Source: Anaerophilus nitritigenes
GTDB lineage: Bacteria > Bacillota > Clostridia > Peptostreptococcales > Thermotaleaceae
Length of the DNA stretch: 64,000 nucleotides
Assembly: GCF_004138215.1 (NCBI RefSeq)
Contig: NZ_RYYS01000027.1
Coordinates: 1-64,000, forward strand
Direction of reading: 5' to 3'
Positions 28,524 through 36,461 of the stretch are shown one piece after another. Within the stretch, counting starts at the first letter, position 1, and each line of letters starts with the position of its first letter. The notes beneath the pieces were generated by a model. It had not been told where the DNA came from and searched no databases. It worked only from the letters and a program-made list of their open reading frames with translations. The position numbers and the translations under genes are program-made.

Positions 28524-28552
28524 ATTTTACTTGTATACTATTTTTTAGTCAA
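28524..28552 (-). promoter_or_regulatory. Sigma-A promoter of the 127-aa gene
   Basis: TTGACT, a 17-bp spacer and TAAAAT on the minus strand lie 44 bases upstream of the start codon at 28480. Both hexamers are close to consensus. Confidence 0.65.
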
Positions 28553-28558
28553 CACTAA

Positions 28559-28603
28559 AGCCGATGCATTCTACCATTACAAAATCTGTACAATACATCG
28601 GCT
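28559..28603. repeat. Imperfect 12-bp inverted repeat upstream of 127-aa gene
   Basis: The arms at 28559-28570 and 28592-28603 pair with one mismatch around a 21-base loop. The repeat abuts the -35 of the promoter at 28524-28552 on its upstream side. It could be an operator, a second terminator of tRNA-Pro, or part of the IS200/IS605-like relic next to it. Confidence 0.55.
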
Positions 28604-28640
28604 ATTATTCATAATCCACTATCTTTTAATCACTTTAGAA

Positions 28641-28670
28641 TCCCCTGACTTTAGACATGGGGAGTGTCAA
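28641..28670 (+). mobile_element. IS200/IS605-like right-end remnant
   Basis: The segment has CCCC, a short interior with TGACTTTAGACA, GGGG, then AGTGTCAA. From memory this is the form of the right-end hairpin (also the 3' end of the TnpB guide-RNA scaffold) in IS605-group elements. No tnpA or tnpB reading frame is nearby, so it would be a solo end or decayed copy. It could also be an unrelated hairpin. Confidence 0.45.
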
Positions 28671-28673
28671 TCA

Positions 28674-28705
28674 CACAAAAAAGTAGATACTTAAGTACCT
28701 ACTTT
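28674..28705 (-). terminator. Terminator of tRNA-Pro
   Basis: The arms 28680-28692 and 28693-28705 pair with one mismatch and are followed on the minus strand by a U-run. It begins six bases after the CCA end of the tRNA. Confidence 0.7.
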
Positions 28706-28710
28706 CATAT

Positions 28711-28787
28711 TGGTCTGAGTGGGGAGACTTGAACTCCCGGCCTCTAGAACCCCATTCTAGCACGCTACCAAACTGCGCCACACCCAG
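28711..28787 (-). tRNA. tRNA-Pro(GGG)
   Basis: A 77-base cloverleaf with encoded CCA. The acceptor stem is 7 bp with one G-U. The anticodon arm is CTAGA-ATGGGGT-TCTAG, which puts T at 33, GGG at 34-36 and G at 37. The T arm is GGGAG with TTCAAGT and CTCCC. A consensus promoter lies just upstream and a terminator just downstream, so it is a single-gene unit. Confidence 0.95.
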
Positions 28788-28807
28788 ATAATAAGTATTT
28801 CAATATT

Positions 28808-28836
28808 ATTATAAAATATACATCCATAAATTTCAA
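28808..28836 (-). promoter_or_regulatory. Promoter of tRNA-Pro
   Basis: TTGAAA (28831-28836), a 17-bp spacer and TATAAT (28808-28813) on the minus strand stand about 20 bases before the tRNA 5' end. Confidence 0.8.
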
Positions 28837-28856
28837 GGAGTTTTCAAATTTGATTT

Positions 28857-28893
28857 AAACAAAAGAGCTAGGTTCTGACTAACTCTTTTGTTT
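28857..28893 (-). terminator. Hairpin after spoIVA
   Basis: A 15-bp stem (28857-28871 with 28879-28893, one G-U) has a 7-base loop and lies 11 bases after the spoIVA stop. The U-rich bases lie inside the 3' arm rather than after it. Confidence 0.6.
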
Positions 28894-28904
28894 GAATATT
28901 TATT

Positions 28905-30383
28905 TTATAAAATAATACAAATCAATCCGCCACTACCATCATTGATAATTTTTTGTAGTGTTTTTTGCATTTTAACTCTTGTATCCTCTGGCATAGTAAA
29001 CAATTTATTTTGCATTTGCTCTTTTACCATGTCATGAAGAGACTTTCCAAACATATTCGTTTGCCAAATTTTCTTAGGATCTGATTGAAATTCATCTAAA
29101 AGATATTTCAGTAATTCTTCACTTTCTTTTTCTGTCCCTACAATAGGAGAAACTTCTGTTTTAATATCTGTTCTAATAAGATGCAATGACGGAGCATTTG
29201 CTCTTAATTTTACACCAAATCTATTTCCATGCTTAAAAATTTCTGGCTCTTGTAATTCCAATTCTTCAAGAGTTGGAGCTACTAGTCCATACCCTGTTTC
29301 TTTTACATTGTTTAATGCTTCTTCTACTCGATCATATTCTTTTTTTGCTCTTGAAAATTCTTTAATAAGTCCTAGTATTTGATGATCTCCTTCTATTTTA
29401 TATCCTGTAATTTCTTGCAGTATATTATAGAAGAGTCCATCTTTCATTTTCATTTGAACATGAGCAATTCCTTCTCCTAATGCAATATCACTTAAACTTA
29501 CTTCAGATACAACTTCCATATCCATAAATTTTGCTACATAGCTTCTAATATGATTAATTTTTTTAACTTCTTGACTCCATTCTTTTACTGAATAAATGAT
29601 TTTATCTTTTAACCAATGAGTCGTATCTAATCCTTCTACCCATCCAGGAAGATGAATATTAATTTCCTTAATCGGAAACTCAAATAATACATTCTCTAAT
29701 ATTTGATTGATATCTTCTATCTCCATTTTTGCACAATCTGCAACGACTACTGGAACATTATATTTTTTTTCTAACTCTTCTTTTAATTCTATAGTTTCTT
29801 CTTCATAAGGTTTAATAGAATTTAAAACCAAAACAAAAGGTTTCTCAATCTCTTTTAACTCTTTTATTACTCTTTCTTCTGCTTCTATGTAGCTTCCTCT
29901 TTCTAGATCTGTTACACTTCCATCTGTCGTAATTACAAGTCCTATAGTAGAATGCTCCTTAATAACTTTTCTTGTTCCTATTTCTGCCGCTTCTTCAAAA
30001 GGAATCTCCTTTTCATACCAAGGAGTAGTTACCATTCTAGGTTTTCCATTTTCTTCATGACCAATAGCTCCATTTACTAAATATCCTACACAGTCTACTA
30101 GTCTTACTTTAAATTTTGCATGGTCTTTTAATGTAAGTTCAATGGCTTCATTCGGAACAAATTTAGGTTCTGTAGTCATGATTGTTTTTCCTGCTCCACT
30201 TTGTGGTAATTCATCCTTTGCTCTTTCTTTTCTATACGCATTTTCAATATTAGGTAATACGAGTAATTCCATAAATCTCTTAATGAAAGTAGATTTTCCT
30301 GTTCTAACTGGACCTACAACTCCTATATAAATATCTCCTTGTGTTCTTTCAGCAATGTCATTATATATATCAAACTTCTCCAT
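28905..30383 (-). CDS. spoIVA: Stage IV sporulation protein A
   Basis: An ATPase that polymerises on the forespore surface as the base of the spore coat. The 492-aa product has the Walker A motif GPVRTGKSTF near residue 25 and the acidic MTTEPKFVPNEAIELTL segment. The long alpha/beta middle and C-terminal domain that anchors to SpoVM follow. The ATG at 30383 is chosen (AAAGGAG is 8 bases upstream) and gives the same length as the Bacillus protein. It is expected under sigma-E, but I could not identify a convincing sigma-E promoter in 30384-30565. Confidence 0.97.
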   Translation of the reverse strand: MEKFDIYNDIAERTQGDIYIGVVGPVRTGKSTFIKRFMELLVLPNIENAYRKERAKDELPQSGAGKTIMTTEPKFVPNEAIELTLKDHAKFKVRLVDCVGYLVNGAIGHEENGKPRMVTTPWYEKEIPFEEAAEIGTRKVIKEHSTIGLVITTDGSVTDLERGSYIEAEERVIKELKEIEKPFVLVLNSIKPYEEETIELKEELEKKYNVPVVVADCAKMEIEDINQILENVLFEFPIKEINIHLPGWVEGLDTTHWLKDKIIYSVKEWSQEVKKINHIRSYVAKFMDMEVVSEVSLSDIALGEGIAHVQMKMKDGLFYNILQEITGYKIEGDHQILGLIKEFSRAKKEYDRVEEALNNVKETGYGLVAPTLEELELQEPEIFKHGNRFGVKLRANAPSLHLIRTDIKTEVSPIVGTEKESEELLKYLLDEFQSDPKKIWQTNMFGKSLHDMVKEQMQNKLFTMPEDTRVKMQKTLQKIINDGSGGLICIIL

Positions 30384-30565
30384 TCCGCTCACTCCTTTAA
30401 TTAAAAATATTTATAAAAAATTTTCATTTACAAACATCATCAGTAAACTTTTTAGAAATACATAGAAGAAATTTATATTTTTATCTCCAATACAAACTTA
30501 TATTTTTATTTATTAATGTACTAACAGTATATATATATGAGCTCTTTATAAACATTATTACTAAA

Positions 30566-30594
30566 TTAAAAAAAGATAGCTCAAAGCTATCTTT
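30566..30594 (-). terminator. Terminator of the der-plsY-gpsA operon
   Basis: A perfect 10-bp stem (30572-30581 with 30585-30594) has a 3-base loop and is followed on the minus strand by a seven-U run. It overlaps the gpsA stop. Confidence 0.87.
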
Positions 30595-31621
30595 ACCAAT
30601 TAAATTTTTCATTTTCAACTACTTCTTCAATTTCATGAGTTCTACTTCTCATCATAAGATTTACTACAGCTTCTTTTACATCTTCATTGTGATATAAAAT
30701 ATTATAAATTTCAGAAGTAATAGGCATCTCTATTTGATATTTTTTAGAAAGTTCATAAGCTACCTTTGTAGTTACAACTCCTTCTACAACCATACCTATA
30801 GATTCAATGGCTTCTTCTAGTTTTTTTCCTTCTCCAATTTGAATTCCACATCTTCTATTTCTACTATGCATACTTGTACAAGTCACAATTAAATCTCCAA
30901 TGCCTGTAAGTCCTGCAAAAGTATTCGTATCTGCTCCCATAGCTGATCCAAGTCTTGCAATCTCTGTAATTCCTCTTGTCATAAGAGCTGCTTTTGCATT
31001 GTCTCCAAAGCCTAGTCCATCTGATATTCCAGCCCCTAGTGCAATAACATTTTTAAGAGCTCCTCCAAGTTCTACTCCTATTACATCTGGATTTGTATAT
31101 ATTCTAAGCTTTGGAGAAATAAATAGATCTTGTATGTACTCAGCAACTTTTTTTGACTTTGATGCAACTACTAACGTAGTAGGCATATCTCTACATACCT
31201 CTTCTGCATGAGAAGGACCTGATAAAACAGCAAATGAATTTTGGGGTAATTCTTCTTCTACTACTTGAGAAATTCTAAGTAATGTATTATTTTCAAGACC
31301 TTTTGCCGCATTGACAATAATTTGATCACTTAAAATGATTTCTTTACATTGCCCTATTACTTTTCTAACAGCTTGAGATGATACACTAAGTAAAACCACT
31401 TGAGTATCTTTTACTGCTTCATGAATGTTAGAAAACAGATGTATATTTTCTGGTAAAAGTACCCCTGATAAATATTTTATATTTTCTCTTGTTTTTCTCA
31501 TTTGCTCAAATTGCTCTTTATTTCTCATCCATAAATTTACATTGTGTCCCTTTTTAGAAAGAGAAATTGCCAAAGCTGTTCCCCAACTTCCTGCTCCAAG
31601 TACACAAATATTATGATTCAT
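30593..31621 (-). CDS. gpsA: Glycerol-3-phosphate dehydrogenase [NAD(P)+]
   Basis: Makes sn-glycerol 3-phosphate from dihydroxyacetone phosphate for phospholipids. The 342-aa protein has the N-terminal Rossmann loop [12 protein letters not shown], the catalytic-lysine segment [23 protein letters not shown], and [12 protein letters not shown] in the C-terminal helical domain. It supplies the substrate of PlsY, encoded 26 bases upstream. AGGGGG precedes the ATG. Confidence 0.97.
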   Translation of the reverse strand: MNHNICVLGAGSWGTALAISLSKKGHNVNLWMRNKEQFEQMRKTRENIKYLSGVLLPENIHLFSNIHEAVKDTQVVLLSVSSQAVRKVIGQCKEIILSDQIIVNAAKGLENNTLLRISQVVEEELPQNSFAVLSGPSHAEEVCRDMPTTLVVASKSKKVAEYIQDLFISPKLRIYTNPDVIGVELGGALKNVIALGAGISDGLGFGDNAKAALMTRGITEIARLGSAMGADTNTFAGLTGIGDLIVTCTSMHSRNRRCGIQIGEGKKLEEAIESIGMVVEGVVTTKVAYELSKKYQIEMPITSEIYNILYHNEDVKEAVVNLMMRSRTHEIEEVVENEKFNW

Positions 31622-31647
31622 AACAAAGCCCCCTATATGATGAAAAG

Positions 31648-32223
31648 TTACCTTATTTTAGATTCAATCCCCTTCATCAGTCTATCTATATTTTGTCTGT
31701 GTCTATATAGTGCCATCACAGCAATTACTAAACCAAAAATAAAATAGTTTATACCTTTATCAAATAACAACAAAAACGGAAATATACTAATTGCTGTAAT
31801 AGAAGCTAAAGATACATATTTTGTTTTAACTAAAATCACAATTCCTATAAATATACAAATAATTGCAGCTAAATAATGTACACACAGTCCTACTCCTATA
31901 GCTGTAGCAATTCCTTTCCCACCTTTAAATCCAAACAATATTGGCCAGTTATGACCTATAATCACTAAAACACCACAAATCAACGCAATATTTTCTCCAC
32001 CTAAAACTCTTCCTATAGCTACTGCAATCACACCTTTTAAAGCATCTCCTAAAAGTGTTAAAATAGCAGCCTTTGCTCCTAATGTTCTATATACATTTGT
32101 AGCACCTGCATTTCCACTACCATAATTTCTAATATCTATATTTGCCAATACCTTAGATATAATAACAGAAGTTGAAAAGTTTCCCAATAGGTAACTAATG
32201 ACCATAGCAAGTATTTTAAACAT
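31648..32223 (-). CDS. plsY: Acyl-phosphate:glycerol-3-phosphate acyltransferase
   Basis: An integral membrane acyltransferase for the first acylation step of phospholipid synthesis, using acyl-phosphate. The 191-aa protein has about five membrane segments and the three conserved loops: [33 protein letters not shown] and the C-terminal HRQNIDRL region. The ATG overlaps the der stop (TAATG), so translation is coupled. It is followed by gpsA, which makes its acceptor substrate. Confidence 0.96.
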   Translation of the reverse strand: MFKILAMVISYLLGNFSTSVIISKVLANIDIRNYGSGNAGATNVYRTLGAKAAILTLLGDALKGVIAVAIGRVLGGENIALICGVLVIIGHNWPILFGFKGGKGIATAIGVGLCVHYLAAIICIFIGIVILVKTKYVSLASITAISIFPFLLLFDKGINYFIFGLVIAVMALYRHRQNIDRLMKGIESKIR

Positions 32224-33545
32224 TACATTTCTTCACCCTTTTCTCTATATAAAATACTTATTGGTGTTCCTTCAAATCCAAATGCTTCTCTAATTTTATT
32301 TTCAATATATCTAGAATATGAAAAATGTGTCAGTTGTTTATCATTTACAAAAATAACAAACATAGGAGGTCTTACAGATGCTTGAGTAGCATAAAATATT
32401 TTTAGTCTTTTTCCTTTATCTGATGGTGGTTGATTTAAAAGTATTGCTTCTCCTATTACATCATTTAATCTACCTGTTTGCACTCTCATAGCATGTTGAT
32501 TAGAAATAAATTTAACAGTCTCTAAAATTTGTCCAACCCGTTGTTTTGTAACTGCTGAAACAAATAATATAGGTGCATAAGACATAAATGCAAGTTCATT
32601 TCTAATATCTTTTGTGAATTGATTCATCGTATTTGTCTCTTTTTCTAAAAGATCCCACTTATTCACTACAATTACAGTTGCTTTTCCTGCCTCATGAGCA
32701 TATCCTGCAATTTTTTTATCCTGTTCTGTAATGCCTTCAGTAGCATCAATCATAAGCATACAAACATTAGCTCGATCAATGGCATTTAAAGAACGAATAA
32801 CACTATATTTTTCTATATTCTCATTTACTCTACTTTGTCTTCGAATTCCTGCTGTATCTATAAATACATATTCATCTTCTCCATGGGTAAAAGGAGTATC
32901 AATAGCATCTCTTGTTGTCCCTGCGATATCACTTACAATGACTCTTTCTTCTCCTAAAATTGTATTGATAATAGAAGATTTTCCTACATTGGGTTTTCCA
33001 ATAACAGCTACTGTTATTCTTTCTTGATCTTCTTCTTCTTCATGTTCTTGTGGAAATCTAGCTACAATTTCATCTAATAAATCCCCAAGACCTAATTGAT
33101 TAGTTGACGAAATACATACAGGATCTCCTAATCCTAATTGATAAAATTCATAAAAAGAATCTGGTAATTTACTAGTATCTACTTTATTTACTACTACCAA
33201 AACAGGTTTTCCAGTTTTTCTAAGTAAAGTAGCAATAGCTTCATCATCTGCTACTAAGCCTGTTCTTCCATCTACCATAAATACTATTACATCTGCGGTT
33301 TCTATCGCCATATTGGCTTGATTTTTCATTTGAGATAAAATAATATCTTTTGTATCTGGCTCCATCCCCCCTGTATCAATTAGTGTAAAAGAATGATTTA
33401 GCCATTCTACATCTGTATAAATTCTGTCTCTTGTAACACCAGGATGATCTTCTACAATAGATATCCTTTTTCCTGCTAGTTTATTAAAAAAAGTAGATTT
33501 TCCTACATTAGGTCTTCCTACAACTGCTACTACTGGTTTGGACAT
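32223..33545 (-). CDS. der: Ribosome assembly GTPase Der (EngA)
   Basis: A double GTPase needed for 50S assembly. The 440-aa protein has two tandem G domains: GRPNVGKST, DTGG and NKVD in the first; GKPNVGKSS, DTAGI and NKWD in the second. A C-terminal KH-like domain follows (about residues 350-440). The ATG at 33545 is chosen with TAGGAGG eight bases upstream; an earlier start would overlap the DUF512 gene. It is cotranscribed with plsY and gpsA. Confidence 0.97.
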   Translation of the reverse strand: MSKPVVAVVGRPNVGKSTFFNKLAGKRISIVEDHPGVTRDRIYTDVEWLNHSFTLIDTGGMEPDTKDIILSQMKNQANMAIETADVIVFMVDGRTGLVADDEAIATLLRKTGKPVLVVVNKVDTSKLPDSFYEFYQLGLGDPVCISSTNQLGLGDLLDEIVARFPQEHEEEEDQERITVAVIGKPNVGKSSIINTILGEERVIVSDIAGTTRDAIDTPFTHGEDEYVFIDTAGIRRQSRVNENIEKYSVIRSLNAIDRANVCMLMIDATEGITEQDKKIAGYAHEAGKATVIVVNKWDLLEKETNTMNQFTKDIRNELAFMSYAPILFVSAVTKQRVGQILETVKFISNQHAMRVQTGRLNDVIGEAILLNQPPSDKGKRLKIFYATQASVRPPMFVIFVNDKQLTHFSYSRYIENKIREAFGFEGTPISILYREKGEEM

Positions 33546-33561
33546 AATACACCTCCTATAT

Positions 33562-34869
33562 TTATTCAATCACTTTATTTACAAAATCTTTTCCTTCAAC
33601 ATTAACAACTGCTACTTTAATATTTAATTCTTTTTCTACATCTTCTATCCTTACATCATCTAGAAAAACTTTTTCTCCCATTTTTAACATACTTGCAGGT
33701 ATAATCAACTTCTCACCTAAAGATTTTTCTTTTAATTGATTGATTAAATCTGTACCTGTAATTAGCCCTGCGACGGTAATGGTCTCTCCAAAGAAAAAGT
33801 TTTTTATTTCAAATACATTGATCTCTATGAAAGGAAATTTTTTCTCAACTTGTCGTGCTATTTTTTTCATAAATTCTTTAGCAGATTTTCCTGTAGCAAT
33901 AGAGATTTTTTTATGTATTATTTTGTCTATATTTATTTCTTTAAGATAATGAATAATTTCATATTCAAATTGAGCCATCATCCCTACACCATTTTCTATC
34001 TGTAAAAATTGTTCATATTCTTCATAAGATGGAACTTCTTCCTGTGCCACTACATAAAATTCATCCGAAAGATATACAAAACGAGTTCCTATCTCTTTTA
34101 ATAAAATTTTTTGCAACTTTTCTATTTGTCTAATGACTTGTTTTGCTGAATTTTCATCATATATTTTAAGTGGATACAAACCTTCTCTAAATTTGGTAAT
34201 TCCAACTGGAACAACTGCAACACTTTCCATATAAGGATATAAAAGAGATAAATCTTTTATGGTTTTTTCTAGTTCGTCCCCATCATTAAGCTCTCTACAA
34301 AGAACAATCTGTCCATTCATTTTAATTCCTGCATCTGCTAATTTTTGTATTCTTTCATATATAGTTCCTGCTTTTTTATTATGAAGCATTTTAACTCGTA
34401 AAGAAGGATTTGTAGTATGAACAGAAACATTCACAGGACTAATCCTGTATCTAATCATTTTCTCTATATCTTTATCTGACATATTTGTCAAAGTAATAAA
34501 ATTTCCTTGAAGAAATGAAAGCCTTGAATCATCATCTTTAAAATAAAGAGTATCTCTCATATTTGGTGGTAATTGATCAATAAAACAAAATACACATTTA
34601 TTTTGACAACTCTTTGCTTGATCGATAATAGGATTTTCAAATTCTATTCCTAAATCTTCATCAAAATCTTTATAGAGAGAATACTTTCGAATAGAATTAT
34701 CTTTTTTTTTGATTTCTATCTCTATATATTCATCTGCCATTAAAAACATATATTCAATGATATCCTCAATCTCTTCTCCATTTACTTTTAAAAGTTGATC
34801 TCCTTCTTCAATTCCTAGCTTCTTTGCTCTACTGTTATCATATACTTTTGAAATGATGTTTTTATGCAT
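33562..34869 (-). CDS. DUF512 protein with PDZ and radical-SAM-like domains
   Basis: A 435-aa protein. The N-terminal PDZ-like domain (about 5-70; IEEGDQLLKVNGEEI) is followed by a cysteine cluster CQNKCVFCFIDQLPP and a TIM-barrel-like region with VSVHTTNPSLR and VLCRELNDG, then the C-terminal DUF512 domain with VTVAGLITGTDL-like sequence (ITVAGLITGTDL). The CxxxCxxC points to a radical SAM Fe-S site; the substrate is unknown. Position next to der is conserved in Clostridia. The ATG at 34869 follows GGGTG; a GTG three codons up is possible. Confidence 0.88.
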   Translation of the reverse strand: MHKNIISKVYDNSRAKKLGIEEGDQLLKVNGEEIEDIIEYMFLMADEYIEIEIKKKDNSIRKYSLYKDFDEDLGIEFENPIIDQAKSCQNKCVFCFIDQLPPNMRDTLYFKDDDSRLSFLQGNFITLTNMSDKDIEKMIRYRISPVNVSVHTTNPSLRVKMLHNKKAGTIYERIQKLADAGIKMNGQIVLCRELNDGDELEKTIKDLSLLYPYMESVAVVPVGITKFREGLYPLKIYDENSAKQVIRQIEKLQKILLKEIGTRFVYLSDEFYVVAQEEVPSYEEYEQFLQIENGVGMMAQFEYEIIHYLKEINIDKIIHKKISIATGKSAKEFMKKIARQVEKKFPFIEINVFEIKNFFFGETITVAGLITGTDLINQLKEKSLGEKLIIPASMLKMGEKVFLDDVRIEDVEKELNIKVAVVNVEGKDFVNKVIE

Positions 34870-34913
34870 TATATACACCCACTTAAAATCTAGTTTTAAT
34901 ACCTGATACTAAT

Positions 34914-34922
34914 ATTATATCA
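34914..34922 (-). promoter_or_regulatory. Second candidate extended -10 promoter for DUF512-der operon
   Basis: TGnTATAAT on the minus strand (TATAAT at 34914-34919) lies 45 bases before the DUF512 gene start. The -35 position is weak. Confidence 0.45.
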
Positions 34923-34953
34923 CAATTTTTTCTAACATTCACCACAATTAGTA

Positions 34954-34983
34954 ATCATATCACGGTAGTTTATTGTACGTCAA
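34954..34983 (-). promoter_or_regulatory. Candidate promoter of DUF512-der-plsY-gpsA operon
   Basis: TTGACG (34978-34983), an 18-bp spacer and TATGAT (34954-34959) with a preceding TG lie on the minus strand, just after the capping-subunit gene and 85 bases before the DUF512 gene. Confidence 0.55.
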
Positions 34984-34989
34984 GAAACT

Positions 34990-35184
34990 TTAATGCTTCA
35001 CAATTACATAAGACCCATTTTCCAAATCATGAACCATACCCATCGTAATTTTTGAAACCAAAAGAGCAGTTTTTTCCTTTTGTTCTTCTGAATTGGCATA
35101 AAAAACAGGTACCGTTGTAGTAGAAATCATATTTTTATCTGTTGTTACAATGGCAACAATATTTTCCTTAATCCCAAAGTCCAT
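34990..35184 (-). CDS. Capping complex subunit for YIEGIA-type protein
   Basis: A 64-aa protein (MDFGIKENIVAIVTTDKN...) that always appears with YIEGIA proteins in Clostridia and Bacilli, to my knowledge; its name is a database label, not a tested function. No membrane segment or signal is seen; the sequence is a compact alpha/beta pattern. Its ATG overlaps the YIEGIA stop (TAATG), so the two are coupled and probably form a complex. Confidence 0.82.
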   Translation of the reverse strand: MDFGIKENIVAIVTTDKNMISTTTVPVFYANSEEQKEKTALLVSKITMGMVHDLENGSYVIVKH

Positions 35185-36119
35185 TATAATTCCCCTTTCA
35201 ATTGATTATTCTCTGATTTTCCTTTTTTAGATTCTAAAGGCTTTCTTTTTGCTGTTTCTAAAACTGGTGTTCTTTTAACAGCTTCTACTAAAAGATCTAT
35301 GTTAGGTTCCATAGGAATAAGCGAAAATACAATATGTCCATTATTAGGATTTCTTCTAAGCATGGGTGTAAAATCTGGCTCATCTACATCTTTTCTTATT
35401 CCTAATTGAACAGCTGTATTATGAGCAATAGCTTGTCTTTGTCCTATACTTGCTAAAGTTTCTCTTCCATTAGCATCATGGGGAATAATTTCTACTGCTA
35501 TTCCTACCTCCTCATATATTTTTCTAGAAGCTTTTAATCCTATATTCATGATTACTACATCATTTACCATAAGTAGTGGCCCTTTAAAATGGATTTTTGC
35601 AGGTTTTACTTCTGCAATCTCCATGATCAGTTGTCTCTTTAGAACTTTTTTTAATACGGCTGCCATAATCATCCCTGTCAAAGCTCCTAAAACAATTTGT
35701 CCATAAAGATGTAAATTTATTTTTTTACCTAAATAAAAAAATATACTGGTTGTAAGAGATGTAATAATAACCATATAATTTCTTGCTTCAAATGCTTTTG
35801 CAATTTCTTCAATATATGCAGTACCTCTAGGTACTAACTCTGTACCTTCAATATTATCCAGACTTTGTCTTTCCATATTTCTAACATCTCTAAATTGCTG
35901 AGCTGCTAATGCTAAAAAAGTAACAGCACCATATTCTTTTTGAATTAAAGCTGGCAATGCTACTGCTCCTAAAGATGATGCAATAACCCCTAGTGTTAAA
36001 TGAGAAATCAATCCTTGTGGATAACTTGGATATTGTCTTTGATCAATTCTAATCATATATATTCTAGCCAAAAGTCCCATAAATAAAGCTAAAATAATTT
36101 GCATGCTAAATTTTTCCAT
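35184..36119 (-). CDS. YIEGIA family membrane protein
   Basis: A 311-aa protein with several N-terminal membrane segments (about residues 5-22, 38-60, 118-135 and 140-165) and a soluble C-terminal domain. The family name-motif region reads YIEEIAKAFEARNY near residue 107. The family is restricted to spore formers and is found with sporulation and der-region genes; function is not established. GGAGG precedes the ATG. It is coupled to the capping-subunit gene by a 1-base overlap. No clear promoter could be assigned in 36120-36205. Confidence 0.85.
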   Translation of the reverse strand: MEKFSMQIILALFMGLLARIYMIRIDQRQYPSYPQGLISHLTLGVIASSLGAVALPALIQKEYGAVTFLALAAQQFRDVRNMERQSLDNIEGTELVPRGTAYIEEIAKAFEARNYMVIITSLTTSIFFYLGKKINLHLYGQIVLGALTGMIMAAVLKKVLKRQLIMEIAEVKPAKIHFKGPLLMVNDVVIMNIGLKASRKIYEEVGIAVEIIPHDANGRETLASIGQRQAIAHNTAVQLGIRKDVDEPDFTPMLRRNPNNGHIVFSLIPMEPNIDLLVEAVKRTPVLETAKRKPLESKKGKSENNQLKGEL

Positions 36120-36205
36120 AAAATACCTCCTATTTCTTTATCTTATAACTTTATTATTTGTTATTTTAAAGGTTTTATGAAAAGATTCACATATTCCTAT
36201 TGGAA

Positions 36206-36236
36206 TAAAAAAACACAGTCCTGTTAATAGGACTGT
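36206..36236 (-). terminator. Terminator of the 33-aa peptide gene
   Basis: An 8-bp stem (36215-36222 with 36229-36236) is followed on the minus strand by a run of seven U. It lies 18 bases after the stop of the small gene at 36255. Confidence 0.87.
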
Positions 36237-36254
36237 CTCATATTTTTGAATATA

Positions 36255-36356
36255 TTATACACACTTTTTATTTTTCTGACTACTTTTATAGTCTCGATCT
36301 ATCTTTTCAAGTTTCTTTAGTATTTTTTTTATAATAAGTATAGTTTTATCATCCAT
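36255..36356 (-). CDS. Small peptide, 33 aa, unknown function
   Basis: A 33-codon frame has ATG eight bases after AAGGGGG. The product begins MDDKTILIIKKILKKLEKID, continues basic and polar and ends in KKCV. The first two thirds form a clear amphipathic, lysine-rich helix (I/L on one face), and there is a single C-terminal cysteine. It has its own terminator and, upstream, a perfect 0A-box core and a sigma-H-like promoter (36382-36425). It lies between phoU and the YIEGIA gene as a self-contained unit. No family recognised. It could be a membrane-binding peptide, a regulator or a small stress protein. Confidence 0.6.
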   Translation of the reverse strand: MDDKTILIIKKILKKLEKIDRDYKSSQKNKKCV

Positions 36357-36381
36357 CTTTTTTACCCCCTTTATTTACTAA

Positions 36382-36425
36382 GTTCGGTAAAAAGTTTAAA
36401 ATTCCTACAAGAATATTTCGACAAA
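36382..36425 (-). promoter_or_regulatory. Candidate Spo0A box and sigma-H-like promoter
   Basis: On the minus strand TTTGTCGAAA (36416-36425) matches the 0A-box consensus. It is followed by AGGAATT (36400-36406), exactly 14 bases and GAAC (36382-36385), close to the sigma-H pattern AGGAWWT-N12-14-GAAT. A start near 36375 would put the 0A box about 42-50 bases upstream and give a leader of about 19 bases holding the ribosome binding site of the 33-aa gene. Confidence 0.5.
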
Positions 36426-36461
36426 TCGAATTTTTTCAAAAATAATTATAATATTATTCTT

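Noticed and set aside
30384-30565. A sigma-E promoter for spoIVA
   Set aside because: One is expected from the family, but I could not find a pair of boxes at proper spacing that I would defend.
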